Shown here: piece after piece, positions 1 through 8,415 of the stretch
Layout of the letters: each line of letters begins with the position of its first letter
How positions within the stretch are numbered: the stretch's first letter is position 1
Source: Xanthomonas translucens pv. translucens DSM 18974
GTDB taxonomy: Bacteria > Pseudomonadota > Gammaproteobacteria > Xanthomonadales > Xanthomonadaceae
Assembly: GCF_000331775.1 (NCBI RefSeq)
Contig: NZ_CAPJ01000383.1
Span: forward strand, 1-15,921
Reading direction: 5' to 3'
Length of the DNA: 15,921 nt
Made by a program: the position numbers and the translations under genes
Notes under the pieces: generated by a model
What the model was told of the DNA's origin: nothing
Database searches by the model: none
The model's input: only the letters and a program-made list of their open reading frames with translations

Positions 1-1404
1 ACTAATCTGGTCGAACAGGTCGGGCCCGGCGTGGTCAACGTCGAGAGCACCATCAGCCGCAAGGCCGCGGCCACCCGCGCCGGCGCCGGCGGCATGCCCG
101 ACGACGCGCAGATCCCCGAATTCTTCCGCCGCTTCTTCGGGCCGGAAGGGATGCCGGGCCAGCCGGGCATGCCCGGGATGCCCGGCCAGCAGGGGCCGGA
201 CGACGACGCCGGCCCCGGCGGCCGTTCGATGGGCTCGGGCTTCATCATCTCGGCGGACGGCTACGTGCTGACCAACCACCACGTGATCGATGGCGCCAGC
301 GAGGTCAAGGTCAAGCTGACCGACCGCCGCGAGTTCACTGCCAAGGTGGTCGGCAGCGACCAGCAGTACGACGTGGCGCTGCTGAAGATCGACGGCAAGA
401 ACCTGCCGACGGTGCGCGTGGGCGATTCCAACCTGCTCAAGCCCGGCCAGTGGGTGGTCGCGATCGGTTCGCCGTTCGGCCTGGACCACTCGGTCACCGC
501 CGGCATCGTCAGCGCCACCGGGCGTAGCAATCCCTACGCCGACCAGCGCTACGTGCCCTTCATCCAGACCGACGTGGCGATCAACCAGGGCAATTCCGGC
601 GGCCCGCTGCTCAACACCCGCGGCGAAGTGGTCGGCATCAACTCGCAGATCTTCTCCGCTTCCGGCGGCTACATGGGCATCAGCTTCGCGATCCCGATCG
701 ACCTGGCGATGAGCGCGGTCGAGCAGATCAAGAAGACCGGCAAGGTCAGCCGCGGCATGCTCGGCGTGACCATGCAGCCGAACATCAGCGATGTCGAGGC
801 CAAGGGCCTGGGCCTGACCGACACCCGCGGCGCGTTGGTCAACGGCGTGCAGCCGGGCAGCGGCGCGGCCAAGGCCGGGATCGCGCCGGGCGATTTCATC
901 GTTGCCTTCAACGGGCAGAAGATCAACACCCGCGAAGACCTGCCGCCGCTGGTGGGCATGCTGCCGCCGGGCAGCAAGGCGCGGGTGACCGTGATCCGCG
1001 ACGGCAAGCCGCGCGACATCAGCGTGACCCTGAGCGCGCTCAGCGACGACGGCCTGGCCATGGGGCCTCAGCAACCGGGCCGCGGCGGGGCGGCGCCGGC
1101 GCCGCAGGCCGCGGAAAGCAGCGCGCTGGGCATCAGCGTCGAAGAGATCCCGGCGCCGGTGCGGCAGAAGCTCGGGCTGCGCGCCGACGAGGGCGTGCAG
1201 GTGGCGCAGGTGAGCCGCGCGGTGGCGAGCAAGTCGCAGCTGCGCCCGGGCATGATCGTGCTGCAGGTCGGGCGCACCCCGGTGTCCAACGCGGCGCAGT
1301 TCCGCAAGCTCACCGCCGGCGCGAAGAAGGGCGATGTGGTGATGCTGCTGGTGCGCGCGCCGGGCAGCCCGGCCAGCCAGTTCATCGCGATCAGCGTCGA
1401 CTGA
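1..1404 (+). CDS. mucD: DegP/MucD-type periplasmic serine protease, 5' end outside window
   Basis: Periplasmic HtrA-family protease/chaperone that degrades misfolded envelope proteins. The frame is open from base 1, and the first residues (LVEQVGPGVVNVES) match the start of the mature HtrA protease domain. The signal peptide and true start therefore lie upstream, and the GTG at 31 is not a real start. The catalytic triad is visible: His in TNHHVIDG (codon 280-282), Asp in YDVALLKI (370-372) and Ser in GNSGGPLL (595-597). Two PDZ domains follow, at about visible residues 251-343 and 375-460, joined by a Pro/Ala/Gly-rich linker. The loop before the catalytic His carries a collagen-like GMPG/GQPG repeat. 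In Xanthomonas the gene usually follows rpoE-rseA, which would place it in the sigma-E stress regulon; that part is not in the window. A strong hairpin follows the stop. Family assignment is firm; mucD rather than degP rests on the context before lepA. Confidence 0.93.
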   Translation, partial: TNLVEQVGPGVVNVESTISRKAAATRAGAGGMPDDAQIPEFFRRFFGPEGMPGQPGMPGMPGQQGPDDDAGPGGRSMGSGFIISADGYVLTNHHVIDGASEVKVKLTDRREFTAKVVGSDQQYDVALLKIDGKNLPTVRVGDSNLLKPGQWVVAIGSPFGLDHSVTAGIVSATGRSNPYADQRYVPFIQTDVAINQGNSGGPLLNTRGEVVGINSQIFSASGGYMGISFAIPIDLAMSAVEQIKKTGKVSRGMLGVTMQPNISDVEAKGLGLTDTRGALVNGVQPGSGAAKAGIAPGDFIVAFNGQKINTREDLPPLVGMLPPGSKARVTVIRDGKPRDISVTLSALSDDGLAMGPQQPGRGGAAPAPQAAESSALGISVEEIPAPVRQKLGLRADEGVQVAQVSRAVASKSQLRPGMIVLQVGRTPVSNAAQFRKLTAGAKKGDVVMLLVRAPGSPASQFIAISVD

Positions 1405-1425
1405 GCGCTCGCTCGACGCACTGCC

Positions 1426-1463
1426 AATGGCGCCCAGCGAACCCAGGTTCGCTGGGCGCCATT
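1426..1463 (+). terminator. Hairpin terminator after mucD
   Basis: The arms 1426-1443 and 1446-1463 are perfect 18-base reverse complements around a CA centre, so at least 17 bp can pair with a short loop. The sequence just after (GATTTCATTGGGGTTTGC) is T-rich but has no clean T run. It lies 21 bases after the mucD stop and well ahead of lepA, so it probably separates the two transcripts. Being palindromic, it could also act on the other strand. Confidence 0.7.
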
Positions 1464-1553
1464 GATTTCATTGGGGTTTGCTTTCCGGGGCGGTGCCCGT
1501 GCCGCCGCTGACGCCTGCGTGCCGCCGCCGGCGCGCCTGGCTCCCTCCGGCCA

Positions 1554-1562
1554 TGCGATAAT
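1554..1562 (+). promoter_or_regulatory. Extended -10 promoter element upstream of lepA
   Basis: TGCGATAAT reads as an extended -10 (TG-n-GATAAT, 5/6 to TATAAT). No convincing -35 is present at 16-18 bases upstream. The lepA ATG lies 41 bases after it, giving a leader of about 35 bases. The -10 is part of a small inverted repeat, GATAA-7 nt-TTATC (1557-1573). The same TGCGAYAAT string precedes rlmD and nagZ. Confidence 0.5.
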
Positions 1563-1603
1563 GGCGCGTTATCCTGACGACGGTCCTGGCCGCCGCCCAC
1601 CTC

Positions 1604-3409
<1,806 letters not shown>

Positions 3410-3411
3410 CT

Positions 3412-3498
3412 GGGAGTGGCGAACAGGGAATGGGCATGGGAAGAGCGGGCGCTCTTGCCTTTCCGATTCCCCATTGCCGATTCCCGATTCCCATTCCG
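3412..3498 (+). repeat. Degenerate heptamer inverted array between lepA and lepB
   Basis: G-rich units with 7-base spacing (GGGAGTG, GCGAACA, GGGAATG, GGCATGG) occupy 3412-3439, starting 3 bases after the lepA stop. C-rich units with the same spacing (GATTCCC, CATTGCC, GATTCCC, GATTCCC) occupy 3465-3492, just before the lepB ribosome-binding site. The stretches 3426-3442 and 3481-3497 are near reverse complements. Between them sits a small hairpin, AAGAGC-GGGC-GCTCTT (3441-3456). This is a decayed relative of the cleaner GGGACTC/GAGTCCC arrays further along. Confidence 0.75.
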
Positions 3499-3509
3499 AA
3501 GGAATAAGA

Positions 3510-4310
3510 ATGAAATGGTTTGAAATCGCGCTGGTGGTCCTGACTTTCGCCACCGGCATCGTCTGGTTGCTGGACAAGCTGTTCTTCGCCAAGCGCCGCG
3601 CCGCGCGCGCCGGTCTGCTGGATACCGAGCCGGTGCTCGTCGATTATTCGCGGGCGTTCTTCCCGGTGCTGGCGGTGGTGCTGATCCTGCGCAGTTTCAT
3701 CGCCGAGCCGTACAAGATTCCGTCCAGTTCGATGATGCCGAACCTGCTGGTCGGCGATTTCATCCTGGTCAACAAGTTCGCCTACGGCTTCCGCCTGCCG
3801 GTCACCAACCAGAAGGTGATCCCGACCAGCGAGCCCAAGCGCGGCGACGTGGTGGTGTTCAAGCCGCCGCACAAGCCGGACGAGAACTGGATCAAGCGCG
3901 TCATCGGCCTGCCCGGCGACCGCATCGGCTTCCACGGCGATACCCTGTACATCAACGGCACGCCGATGAAGTACCAGGTCCGCGGCGAGTACGTCGGCAA
4001 GGGCAAGGGCGCGGAGATGACCGGTTCCACGCTGCTCACCGAATACCTGCCGGGCCGCACCCACACCGAACTGGAGTGGCTGGATCGCAACAATCCGGCC
4101 GGCCAGGGCGATTGGGTGGTGCCGCCGGGCCAGTATTTCGTGATGGGCGACAATCGCGACAATAGCGAAGACAGCCGCTTCTGGACCCAGACCCACTTCC
4201 TGCCCGAGGAGAATCTGCGCGGCAAGGCGTTCCTGGTCTGGCTCAATTGCGAAGGCTGGTTCTGCAGCGGCAGTTTCGATCCTTCGCGGATCGGGACCGG
4301 TATCCAGTGA
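3510..4310 (+). CDS. lepB: Signal peptidase I (leader peptidase), inner membrane
   Basis: Inner-membrane protease that removes signal peptides from exported proteins. Length is 266 aa. Two N-terminal membrane segments are visible (about residues 4-21 and 49-63), separated by a basic loop (AKRRAARAG), followed by the periplasmic S26 catalytic domain. The nucleophile is Ser74 in PSSSMMP and the general base is Lys129 in WIKRVIGLPGD; the GDNRDNSEDSR box is intact. The ATG at 3510 has AAGGA six bases upstream and gives the expected MKWFEIALVV start; the in-frame ATG at 3474 lies within the repeat array and is rejected. The stop overlaps a possible ATG of the next gene (TGATG). Confidence 0.97.
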   Translation: MKWFEIALVVLTFATGIVWLLDKLFFAKRRAARAGLLDTEPVLVDYSRAFFPVLAVVLILRSFIAEPYKIPSSSMMPNLLVGDFILVNKFAYGFRLPVTNQKVIPTSEPKRGDVVVFKPPHKPDENWIKRVIGLPGDRIGFHGDTLYINGTPMKYQVRGEYVGKGKGAEMTGSTLLTEYLPGRTHTELEWLDRNNPAGQGDWVVPPGQYFVMGDNRDNSEDSRFWTQTHFLPEENLRGKAFLVWLNCEGWFCSGSFDPSRIGTGIQ

Positions 4311-4333
4311 TGTCCGGCGTAAGGGGAAGCGCG

Positions 4334-4711
4334 ATGAAGCACAAGCAAAGTGGCATGACCTTGACCTCGTTCGTGATCGTGCTGGCGGTGGTCGGGTTCT
4401 TCGCCTACATCGGCATGAAGCTGTTCCCGATGTACATGGAGTACTACGCGGTGCGCTCGGCGATGAAGGGCCTGGCCACCGAACCGGGCAGCGCCGACAT
4501 GGATCCGACGCAGGCCAAGACGCTGCTGTTCCGCCGCCTGGACATCAACAACTCGGACAACGTGAAGCCGGACGACGTCAAGTTCGAGCGCATGGATTCG
4601 GGCTGGAAGATGCATGTGGCCTATGAAGTGCGCAAGCCGCTGGTCGCCAACCTGGACGTGGTCGGCAAGTTCGACATCACCCAGGACCTGACGACGCGCG
4701 GTGGCCAGTAA
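4334..4711 (+). CDS. DUF4845 small membrane-anchored protein
   Basis: A 125-residue protein of the DUF4845 family, regularly found between lepB and rnc in gammaproteobacteria; its function is not known to me. The N-terminus ([13 protein letters not shown]) resembles a type IV prepilin leader, with a short basic stretch, Gly-Met and then a hydrophobic segment (about residues 8-28), but it lacks the Glu at +5 of true pilins. It is more likely a single-pass inner-membrane protein with a periplasmic domain. The ATG at 4334 has AGGGGA six bases upstream. An alternative ATG at 4310 overlaps the lepB stop by one base but has a weaker context. Its 3' end overlaps the rnc GTG by 11 bases, implying co-transcription and translational coupling. 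Confidence 0.88.
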   Translation: MKHKQSGMTLTSFVIVLAVVGFFAYIGMKLFPMYMEYYAVRSAMKGLATEPGSADMDPTQAKTLLFRRLDINNSDNVKPDDVKFERMDSGWKMHVAYEVRKPLVANLDVVGKFDITQDLTTRGGQ

Positions 4712-5381
4712 AACGATCCTGCGCGGCGACCGCATCGGTCACCGCTTCGCCGACCCGCAGCTGCTGGCGCAGGCGCTGACCCATCGCAGCGCCGGTGCGC
4801 CGCACAACGAGCGGCTGGAATTCCTCGGCGACAGCATCGTCAATCAGCTGATCGCCGAGGCGCTGTACCGGCGCTGGCCCAAGGCCGACGAAGGCGCGCT
4901 GACCCGCGCACGCGCCGAACTGGTGCGCGAGGCCTCGCTGGCCACCATCGGCCGCCAGCTGGAACTGGGCGAGCGGCTGACGCTTGGGCCGGGCGAGATG
5001 AAGTCCGGCGGGCATCGCCGCGATTCGATCCTGGCCGACGCGGTCGAGGCGGTGGTCGCGGCGATCTATCTGGACGCCGGATTCGAGGCCTGCCGTGCAG
5101 TGATCCTGCCCTGGTTCGAGACGGCGCTGGCCGCACTGCCGGTGGGCAAGCCGGAGAAGGACGCCAAGACCCGCCTGCAGGAATGGCTGCAGGCCCGGCA
5201 GCGGACCCTGCCGAGCTACGAACTGACCAGCGAAACCGGCGACGAACACGCCAAGCTATTCCGGGTACGCTGCGTACTCGCCGAGCCTGCCCTCATGACC
5301 GAGGGCGAGGGCACCTCGCGACGGCTGGCCGAACAACAGGCCGCCGCCGCCGCCATCGAGCAACTGGATTCGAGCAAGTGA
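4701..5381 (+). CDS. rnc: Ribonuclease III
   Basis: Double-strand-specific endoribonuclease that processes the rRNA precursor and structured mRNAs in the cytoplasm. Length is 226 aa, as usual. The RNase III signature [11 protein letters not shown] includes Glu37, Glu40 and Asp44; the second acidic cluster is in [20 protein letters not shown] double-stranded-RNA-binding domain occupies about residues 155-224. The start is GTG at 4701, inside the end of the DUF4845 gene, with no strong ribosome-binding site, which fits translational coupling. The stop shares four bases with the era start. The long heptamer hairpin predicted between era and recO on the same transcript would be a natural RNase III substrate; that link is inference. 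Confidence 0.97.
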   Translation: MASKTILRGDRIGHRFADPQLLAQALTHRSAGAPHNERLEFLGDSIVNQLIAEALYRRWPKADEGALTRARAELVREASLATIGRQLELGERLTLGPGEMKSGGHRRDSILADAVEAVVAAIYLDAGFEACRAVILPWFETALAALPVGKPEKDAKTRLQEWLQARQRTLPSYELTSETGDEHAKLFRVRCVLAEPALMTEGEGTSRRLAEQQAAAAAIEQLDSSK

Positions 5382-6280
5382 ACGAGCAAGCGTCTCCCTA
5401 CCGCAGCGGCAGCGTGGCCGTGATCGGCCGCCCCAACGTGGGCAAGTCCACCCTGACCAACGCCCTGGTGGGCGCCAAGGTCAGCATCGTCTCCAACCGC
5501 CCGCAGACCACCCGGCACCGCTTGCTGGGCATCGCCAGCTTCCCGGAAGGGCAATTGGTGCTGGTCGACACCCCTGGCCTGCACCGCGAGCAGAAGCGCG
5601 CGATGAACCGGGTCATGAACCGCGCCGCGCGCGGCTCGCTGGAAGGCGTGGACGCCGGCCTGCTGGTGATCGAGGCCGGGCGCTGGGACGACGAGGACAC
5701 GCTGGCGTTCAACGTGCTCAGCGATTCCGGCATCCCGGTGGTGCTGGTGGTGAACAAGGTCGACCGGCTCAAGGACAAGACCGCGCTCCTGCCGTTCCTG
5801 CAGCAGGTCAGCGAGGGTCGCAGCTTCGCCGCGGTGCACCCGATCTCCGCGCTCAAGCGCAAGGGCTTGGAAGCGCTAGTGCGCGACTTGCTGGGGCTGG
5901 TGCCGGAAGCCCCGGCGATGTTCGGCGAGGACGAGATCACCGACCGCAGCCAGCGCTTCCTGGCCGGCGAACTGGTGCGCGAGCAGCTGATGCGCCAGCT
6001 CGGCGAAGAGCTGCCGTACGCGACCACGGTGGAGATCGAGCGCTTCGCCGAGGACGGCGCGCTGCTGCGTATCGGCGCGGTGATCTGGGTCGAGCGCGAG
6101 GGCCAGAAGGCGATCGTGATCGGCAAGGGTGGCACCCGCCTGAAGGACATCGGCGCCAAGGCCCGGCAGCAGATGGAGCGCCTGTTCGGCGCCAAGGTGT
6201 TCCTGGAGACCTGGGTGCGCGTGCGCGAAGGCTGGTCGGACGACGAGGCGGCGCTGAAGGCGTTCGGGTACGGGGAATAA
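5378..6280 (+). CDS. era: Era GTPase, 16S rRNA/30S assembly factor
   Basis: Essential GTPase that binds the 3' end of 16S rRNA and promotes 30S subunit maturation. Length is 300 aa. The P-loop GRPNVGKS is at residues 17-24, followed by DTPG, NKVD and the SALK box; the C-terminal KH domain contains [14 protein letters not shown]. The start is GTG at 5378, giving [17 protein letters not shown] and overlapping the rnc stop in GTGA. An ATG far upstream in the same frame lies inside rnc and is rejected. Its TAA is followed immediately by GGCC and the GGGACTC array. Confidence 0.97.
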   Translation: MNEQASPYRSGSVAVIGRPNVGKSTLTNALVGAKVSIVSNRPQTTRHRLLGIASFPEGQLVLVDTPGLHREQKRAMNRVMNRAARGSLEGVDAGLLVIEAGRWDDEDTLAFNVLSDSGIPVVLVVNKVDRLKDKTALLPFLQQVSEGRSFAAVHPISALKRKGLEALVRDLLGLVPEAPAMFGEDEITDRSQRFLAGELVREQLMRQLGEELPYATTVEIERFAEDGALLRIGAVIWVEREGQKAIVIGKGGTRLKDIGAKARQQMERLFGAKVFLETWVRVREGWSDDEAALKAFGYGE

Positions 6281-6448
6281 GGCCGGGACTCGGGACTCGG
6301 GACTCGGGACTCGGGACTCGGGACTCGGGACGGGTCTCATGGAGCTTGAGTTTGGCCCCAGGCTGGGTCGATCGATTGCGCGGCGCTTGAGTGGCTTCAT
6401 CCGCTTCAGCCTTTACGAGTCCCGAGTCCCCAGTCCCGAGTCCCGGCC
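6281..6448 (+). repeat. Paired GGGACTC / GAGTCCC heptamer array filling the era-recO gap
   Basis: After the era stop come GGCC, six exact GGGACTC copies (6285-6326), a partial GGGAC and a divergent GGGTCTC (6332-6338). Before the recO start come GAGTCCC, GAGTCCC, CAGTCCC and GAGTCCC (6417-6444), then GGCC (6445-6448). The bases 6281-6312 and 6417-6448 can pair as a 32-bp stem with one mismatch and a 104-base loop. The stem runs from the base after one stop codon to the base before the next start codon. The inner region has no open frame of interest. Confidence 0.95.
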
Positions 6449-7267
6449 GTGATAGAACATGAACCCGCCTTCGTCCTGCACGCGCGCCCCTGGCGCGAGA
6501 CCAGCTTGCTGGTGGAAGTACTGAGCGTGCAGTACGGCCGGCTGGGCGTGCTGGCGCGAGGCGTGCAGGGGCCGAAGAAGCAGCCGCTGCGCGCCGCGCT
6601 GCAGCCGCTGCAGTCGATCCGCTTCAGCGCGCAGCGCCGTGGCGAGCTGGCCCAGCTGCGTGCGGCCGAGGCGGTGGACACGGCGCCGCGCCTGAGCGGC
6701 GACGGCATGCTCGCCGGCTTCTACATCAACGAACTGACCCTGCGCCTGGCGCCACGCGACGATCCTGCGCCGGACCTGTACCTGGCCTACGCGCGGGTGC
6801 GCGCGCGGCTGAGCGCGGAGGCGCCGCTGGCGTGGACGCTGCGCTGTTTCGAGCGCGATCTGCTGGACGCGCTGGGGGTCGGCTTCGACCTGCGCCACGA
6901 CGGCGACGGCGAGCCGATCGACCCGGCCGCGCGCTACGTGCTGGACGCTGAACACGGCCCGCGCCGCCTGCTCAGCGACCGCGGCCACGACCAGCGCAGC
7001 GGCATGGCCACCGGCCGCGCGCTGCTGGCGCTGGCCGCCGACGAGATGCCGGTGGCCGAAGACCTGCCCGGCCTGCGCCGCGGCATGCGCGTGGTGCTCA
7101 TGCATCACCTCGGTGGGCGCGGCCTGAAGTCGTGGGAGATGTTGGAGGATCTGGCGCGTGCGGGCCGGTTTACGTCGGGACTCGGAACAGCAGGGCCGGG
7201 ACTCGGGACTCCCGGAACAGCAGAGCCGGGACCGGGGACCGGGGACCAGGGACCCGGAACGGCGTAG
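6449..7267 (+). CDS. recO: DNA repair protein RecO with repeat-derived C-terminal tail
   Basis: Recombination mediator of the RecFOR pathway; it binds single-stranded DNA and helps load RecA on SSB-coated gaps. The N-terminal OB fold ([19 protein letters not shown]) and the C-terminal family motif [18 protein letters not shown] are clear. The GTG at 6449 directly follows the repeat array and has no Shine-Dalgarno; [17 protein letters not shown] matches the family start. Related RecO proteins end shortly after LEDLARRG as I recall them. Here the frame continues for about 30 residues (about 243-272) rich in Gly, Pro and Thr (for example [15 protein letters not shown]), encoded by GGGACTC-type units and a duplicated 30-base segment. 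The total is 272 aa. The tail is probably a by-product of repeat expansion and dispensable. Confidence 0.95.
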   Translation: MIEHEPAFVLHARPWRETSLLVEVLSVQYGRLGVLARGVQGPKKQPLRAALQPLQSIRFSAQRRGELAQLRAAEAVDTAPRLSGDGMLAGFYINELTLRLAPRDDPAPDLYLAYARVRARLSAEAPLAWTLRCFERDLLDALGVGFDLRHDGDGEPIDPAARYVLDAEHGPRRLLSDRGHDQRSGMATGRALLALAADEMPVAEDLPGLRRGMRVVLMHHLGGRGLKSWEMLEDLARAGRFTSGLGTAGPGLGTPGTAEPGPGTGDQGPGTA

Positions 7268-7418
7268 TTCGTGGACGGCGCCGTGCGGGAATAGCGGATG
7301 GAACTCCGCGCGGCGCTCGCGTTTTTTGCCGCGACTCCGGCGCTGGATGGCGCATGGCAACGACATGCCATGCTTTTCCGAGTCCCGAGTCCCGAGTCCC
7401 GAGTCCCGAGTCCCGGCC
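7177..7418 (+). repeat. Heptamer array pair between convergent recO and REC-HPt genes
   Basis: Left side, inside the recO 3' end: GGGACTC at 7177-7183, 7198-7204 and 7205-7211, then variants GGGACC and GGGGACC at 7228-7247. It includes a near-exact 30-base-period duplication, CGGAACAGCAG(G/A)GCCGGGAC, at 7183-7202 and 7213-7232. Right side: five exact GAGTCCC copies at 7380-7414, then GGCC (7415-7418) touching the stop codon of the minus-strand gene. Read on that strand it is stop-GGCC-(GGGACTC)5, the same layout as after era. The two sides can pair in RNA from either strand. Confidence 0.93.
7304..7327 (+). terminator. Possible weak terminator after recO
   Basis: A GC-rich segment capable of short hairpins (CGCG-CGGCGCT-CGCG) is followed by six T residues (7322-7327), 55 bases after the recO stop. 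The hairpin is short and other pairings compete, so this is only a candidate. Confidence 0.3.
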
Positions 7419-8129
7419 TCAATGCAACAACGCCGCCACCGCCTCGCTGAACTGGCTGCGCGCCTGCGACGAGGCCGGGTCGCCCTGCAGCTGGCGCACC
7501 GCGCGCGCCAGCCGCGCGGCGCCGACGAAGCCGCAGCTGGCCTGCAGCCGGTGCAGGTGGTTGCGCACCGCCTGTTCGTCGCTGAGCTGCAGCGCCGAGG
7601 CGACCGCGTCGCGGGTGCCGGGCAATTCGGCCAGGAACAGCTCGCGCAGCGCGATCAGGTGCGAGCGTTCGCCGTTGAGCGCGACCAGCGCAGTGGTCTC
7701 GTCCCAGTCCACCGCAGTCTCCACCGCGCCCGGCGCGGTGCCGACGCGGCCGCGCGCCAGCAAGCGGCGTACCGCCTGTAGCAGGCGCTTGGGACTGAGC
7801 GGTTTCAACAACACTTCGGCGAAACCGGCGCCGAGCAGCTGCTCGCGGACCGTGCCGCTGGCATCGGCGGTATGCGCCAGCGCCAGGGTGCCGGGGCGCT
7901 GCCGCTGCAGGCGTTGCAGCAGCTCGGCGCCGCTGCCGTCGGGCAGGTTGGCGTCGATCAGCCAAAGATCGTGTTCCTGCGCCTGCGCACTGGCCAACGC
8001 GGAAGCGACCGAGTCGGCCAGATCGACCTGCGCGGGCAGGGATTGCAGCGTCACGTGCAAAAACGCGCGACTGATCGGGTCGTCCTCGACCAGCAAAAGT
8101 CGCGTCACAGGGTCCTGGGTCGATGACAT
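7419..8129 (-). CDS. Orphan phosphorelay protein: receiver (REC) plus HPt domain
   Basis: A 236-residue cytoplasmic two-component protein. The receiver domain (about 10-125) has the acidic pocket Glu15/Asp16/Asp17, phospho-acceptor Asp59 in LIDANLPDG, Thr87 and Lys109 in LLKPLS. A C-terminal HPt four-helix domain (about 145-236) carries the putative phosphoryl-accepting His193 in HRLQASCGFVGA, matching the HxLKGxxxxxG pattern. There is no kinase, DNA-binding or GGDEF/EAL output, so it is expected to shuttle phosphoryl groups between a hybrid kinase and a response regulator encoded elsewhere. The ATG complement is 8127-8129, with GAGG seven bases upstream (complement of 8137-8140). It converges on recO, with the heptamer array starting immediately after its TGA. 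Domain calls are secure; partner and pathway are unknown. Confidence 0.85.
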   Translation of the reverse strand: MSSTQDPVTRLLLVEDDPISRAFLHVTLQSLPAQVDLADSVASALASAQAQEHDLWLIDANLPDGSGAELLQRLQRQRPGTLALAHTADASGTVREQLLGAGFAEVLLKPLSPKRLLQAVRRLLARGRVGTAPGAVETAVDWDETTALVALNGERSHLIALRELFLAELPGTRDAVASALQLSDEQAVRNHLHRLQASCGFVGAARLARAVRQLQGDPASSQARSQFSEAVAALLH

Positions 8130-8415
8130 CCTTATGCCTCCATGCGGCCTGGGCGCATCTTAGCGGCTGCGCCGATGCGTCGCACCACTTTGCGCTGCCA
8201 TCGTCGCGTCCGCAAGCGGGCGCCGCGGACGGCCCCGCGCTGGGCCTGCTGGCCGCAGCGGCATGGCCGGGGCCACTCGAGGGGCTGAGCTTGAGCACTC
8301 GTGGGGAGGCGTCGGCGCACGCCGCCAGGCATGGCACGGCCGCTCCCGGCGCATCGGCAGGCCCTGGCGCATCTGCGACAATAGCCGCCCTTTTCCGCCC
8401 GCAGCCTGCCGCCAC
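8130..8415. other. Divergent intergenic region, REC-HPt gene / rlmD
   Basis: These 286 bases hold the 5' leaders of two divergently transcribed genes. On the minus side I see the GAGG ribosome-binding site and a weak TAAGAT -10 candidate without a -35. On the plus side lies the rlmD promoter candidate. An ATG at 8263 is in frame with rlmD but would start translation upstream of the -10, and the added sequence does not resemble the family. No repeat array is present here, unlike most other gaps in the window. Confidence 0.6.
8354..8382 (+). promoter_or_regulatory. Promoter candidate for rlmD
   Basis: A -35-like TCGGCA (8354-8359, 4/6 to TTGACA) lies 17 bases from GACAAT (8377-8382), which has an extended TG (8374-8375). 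The GTG start is 34 bases after the -10. The 13-base string CATCTGCGACAAT here recurs exactly upstream of nagZ. Confidence 0.55.

Noticed and set aside
4334..4375. True type IV pilin
   Set aside because: Glu at +5 after the putative cleavage site is missing, and the rest matches DUF4845 rather than a pilin.
6281..6448. CRISPR array
   Set aside because: Units are 7 bases, contiguous and without spacers; no cas genes are present.
8263..8415. Upstream in-frame ATG extending rlmD by 51 residues
   Set aside because: The added sequence does not resemble the family and lies upstream of the -10 candidate; the GTG at 8416 matches the known N-terminus.
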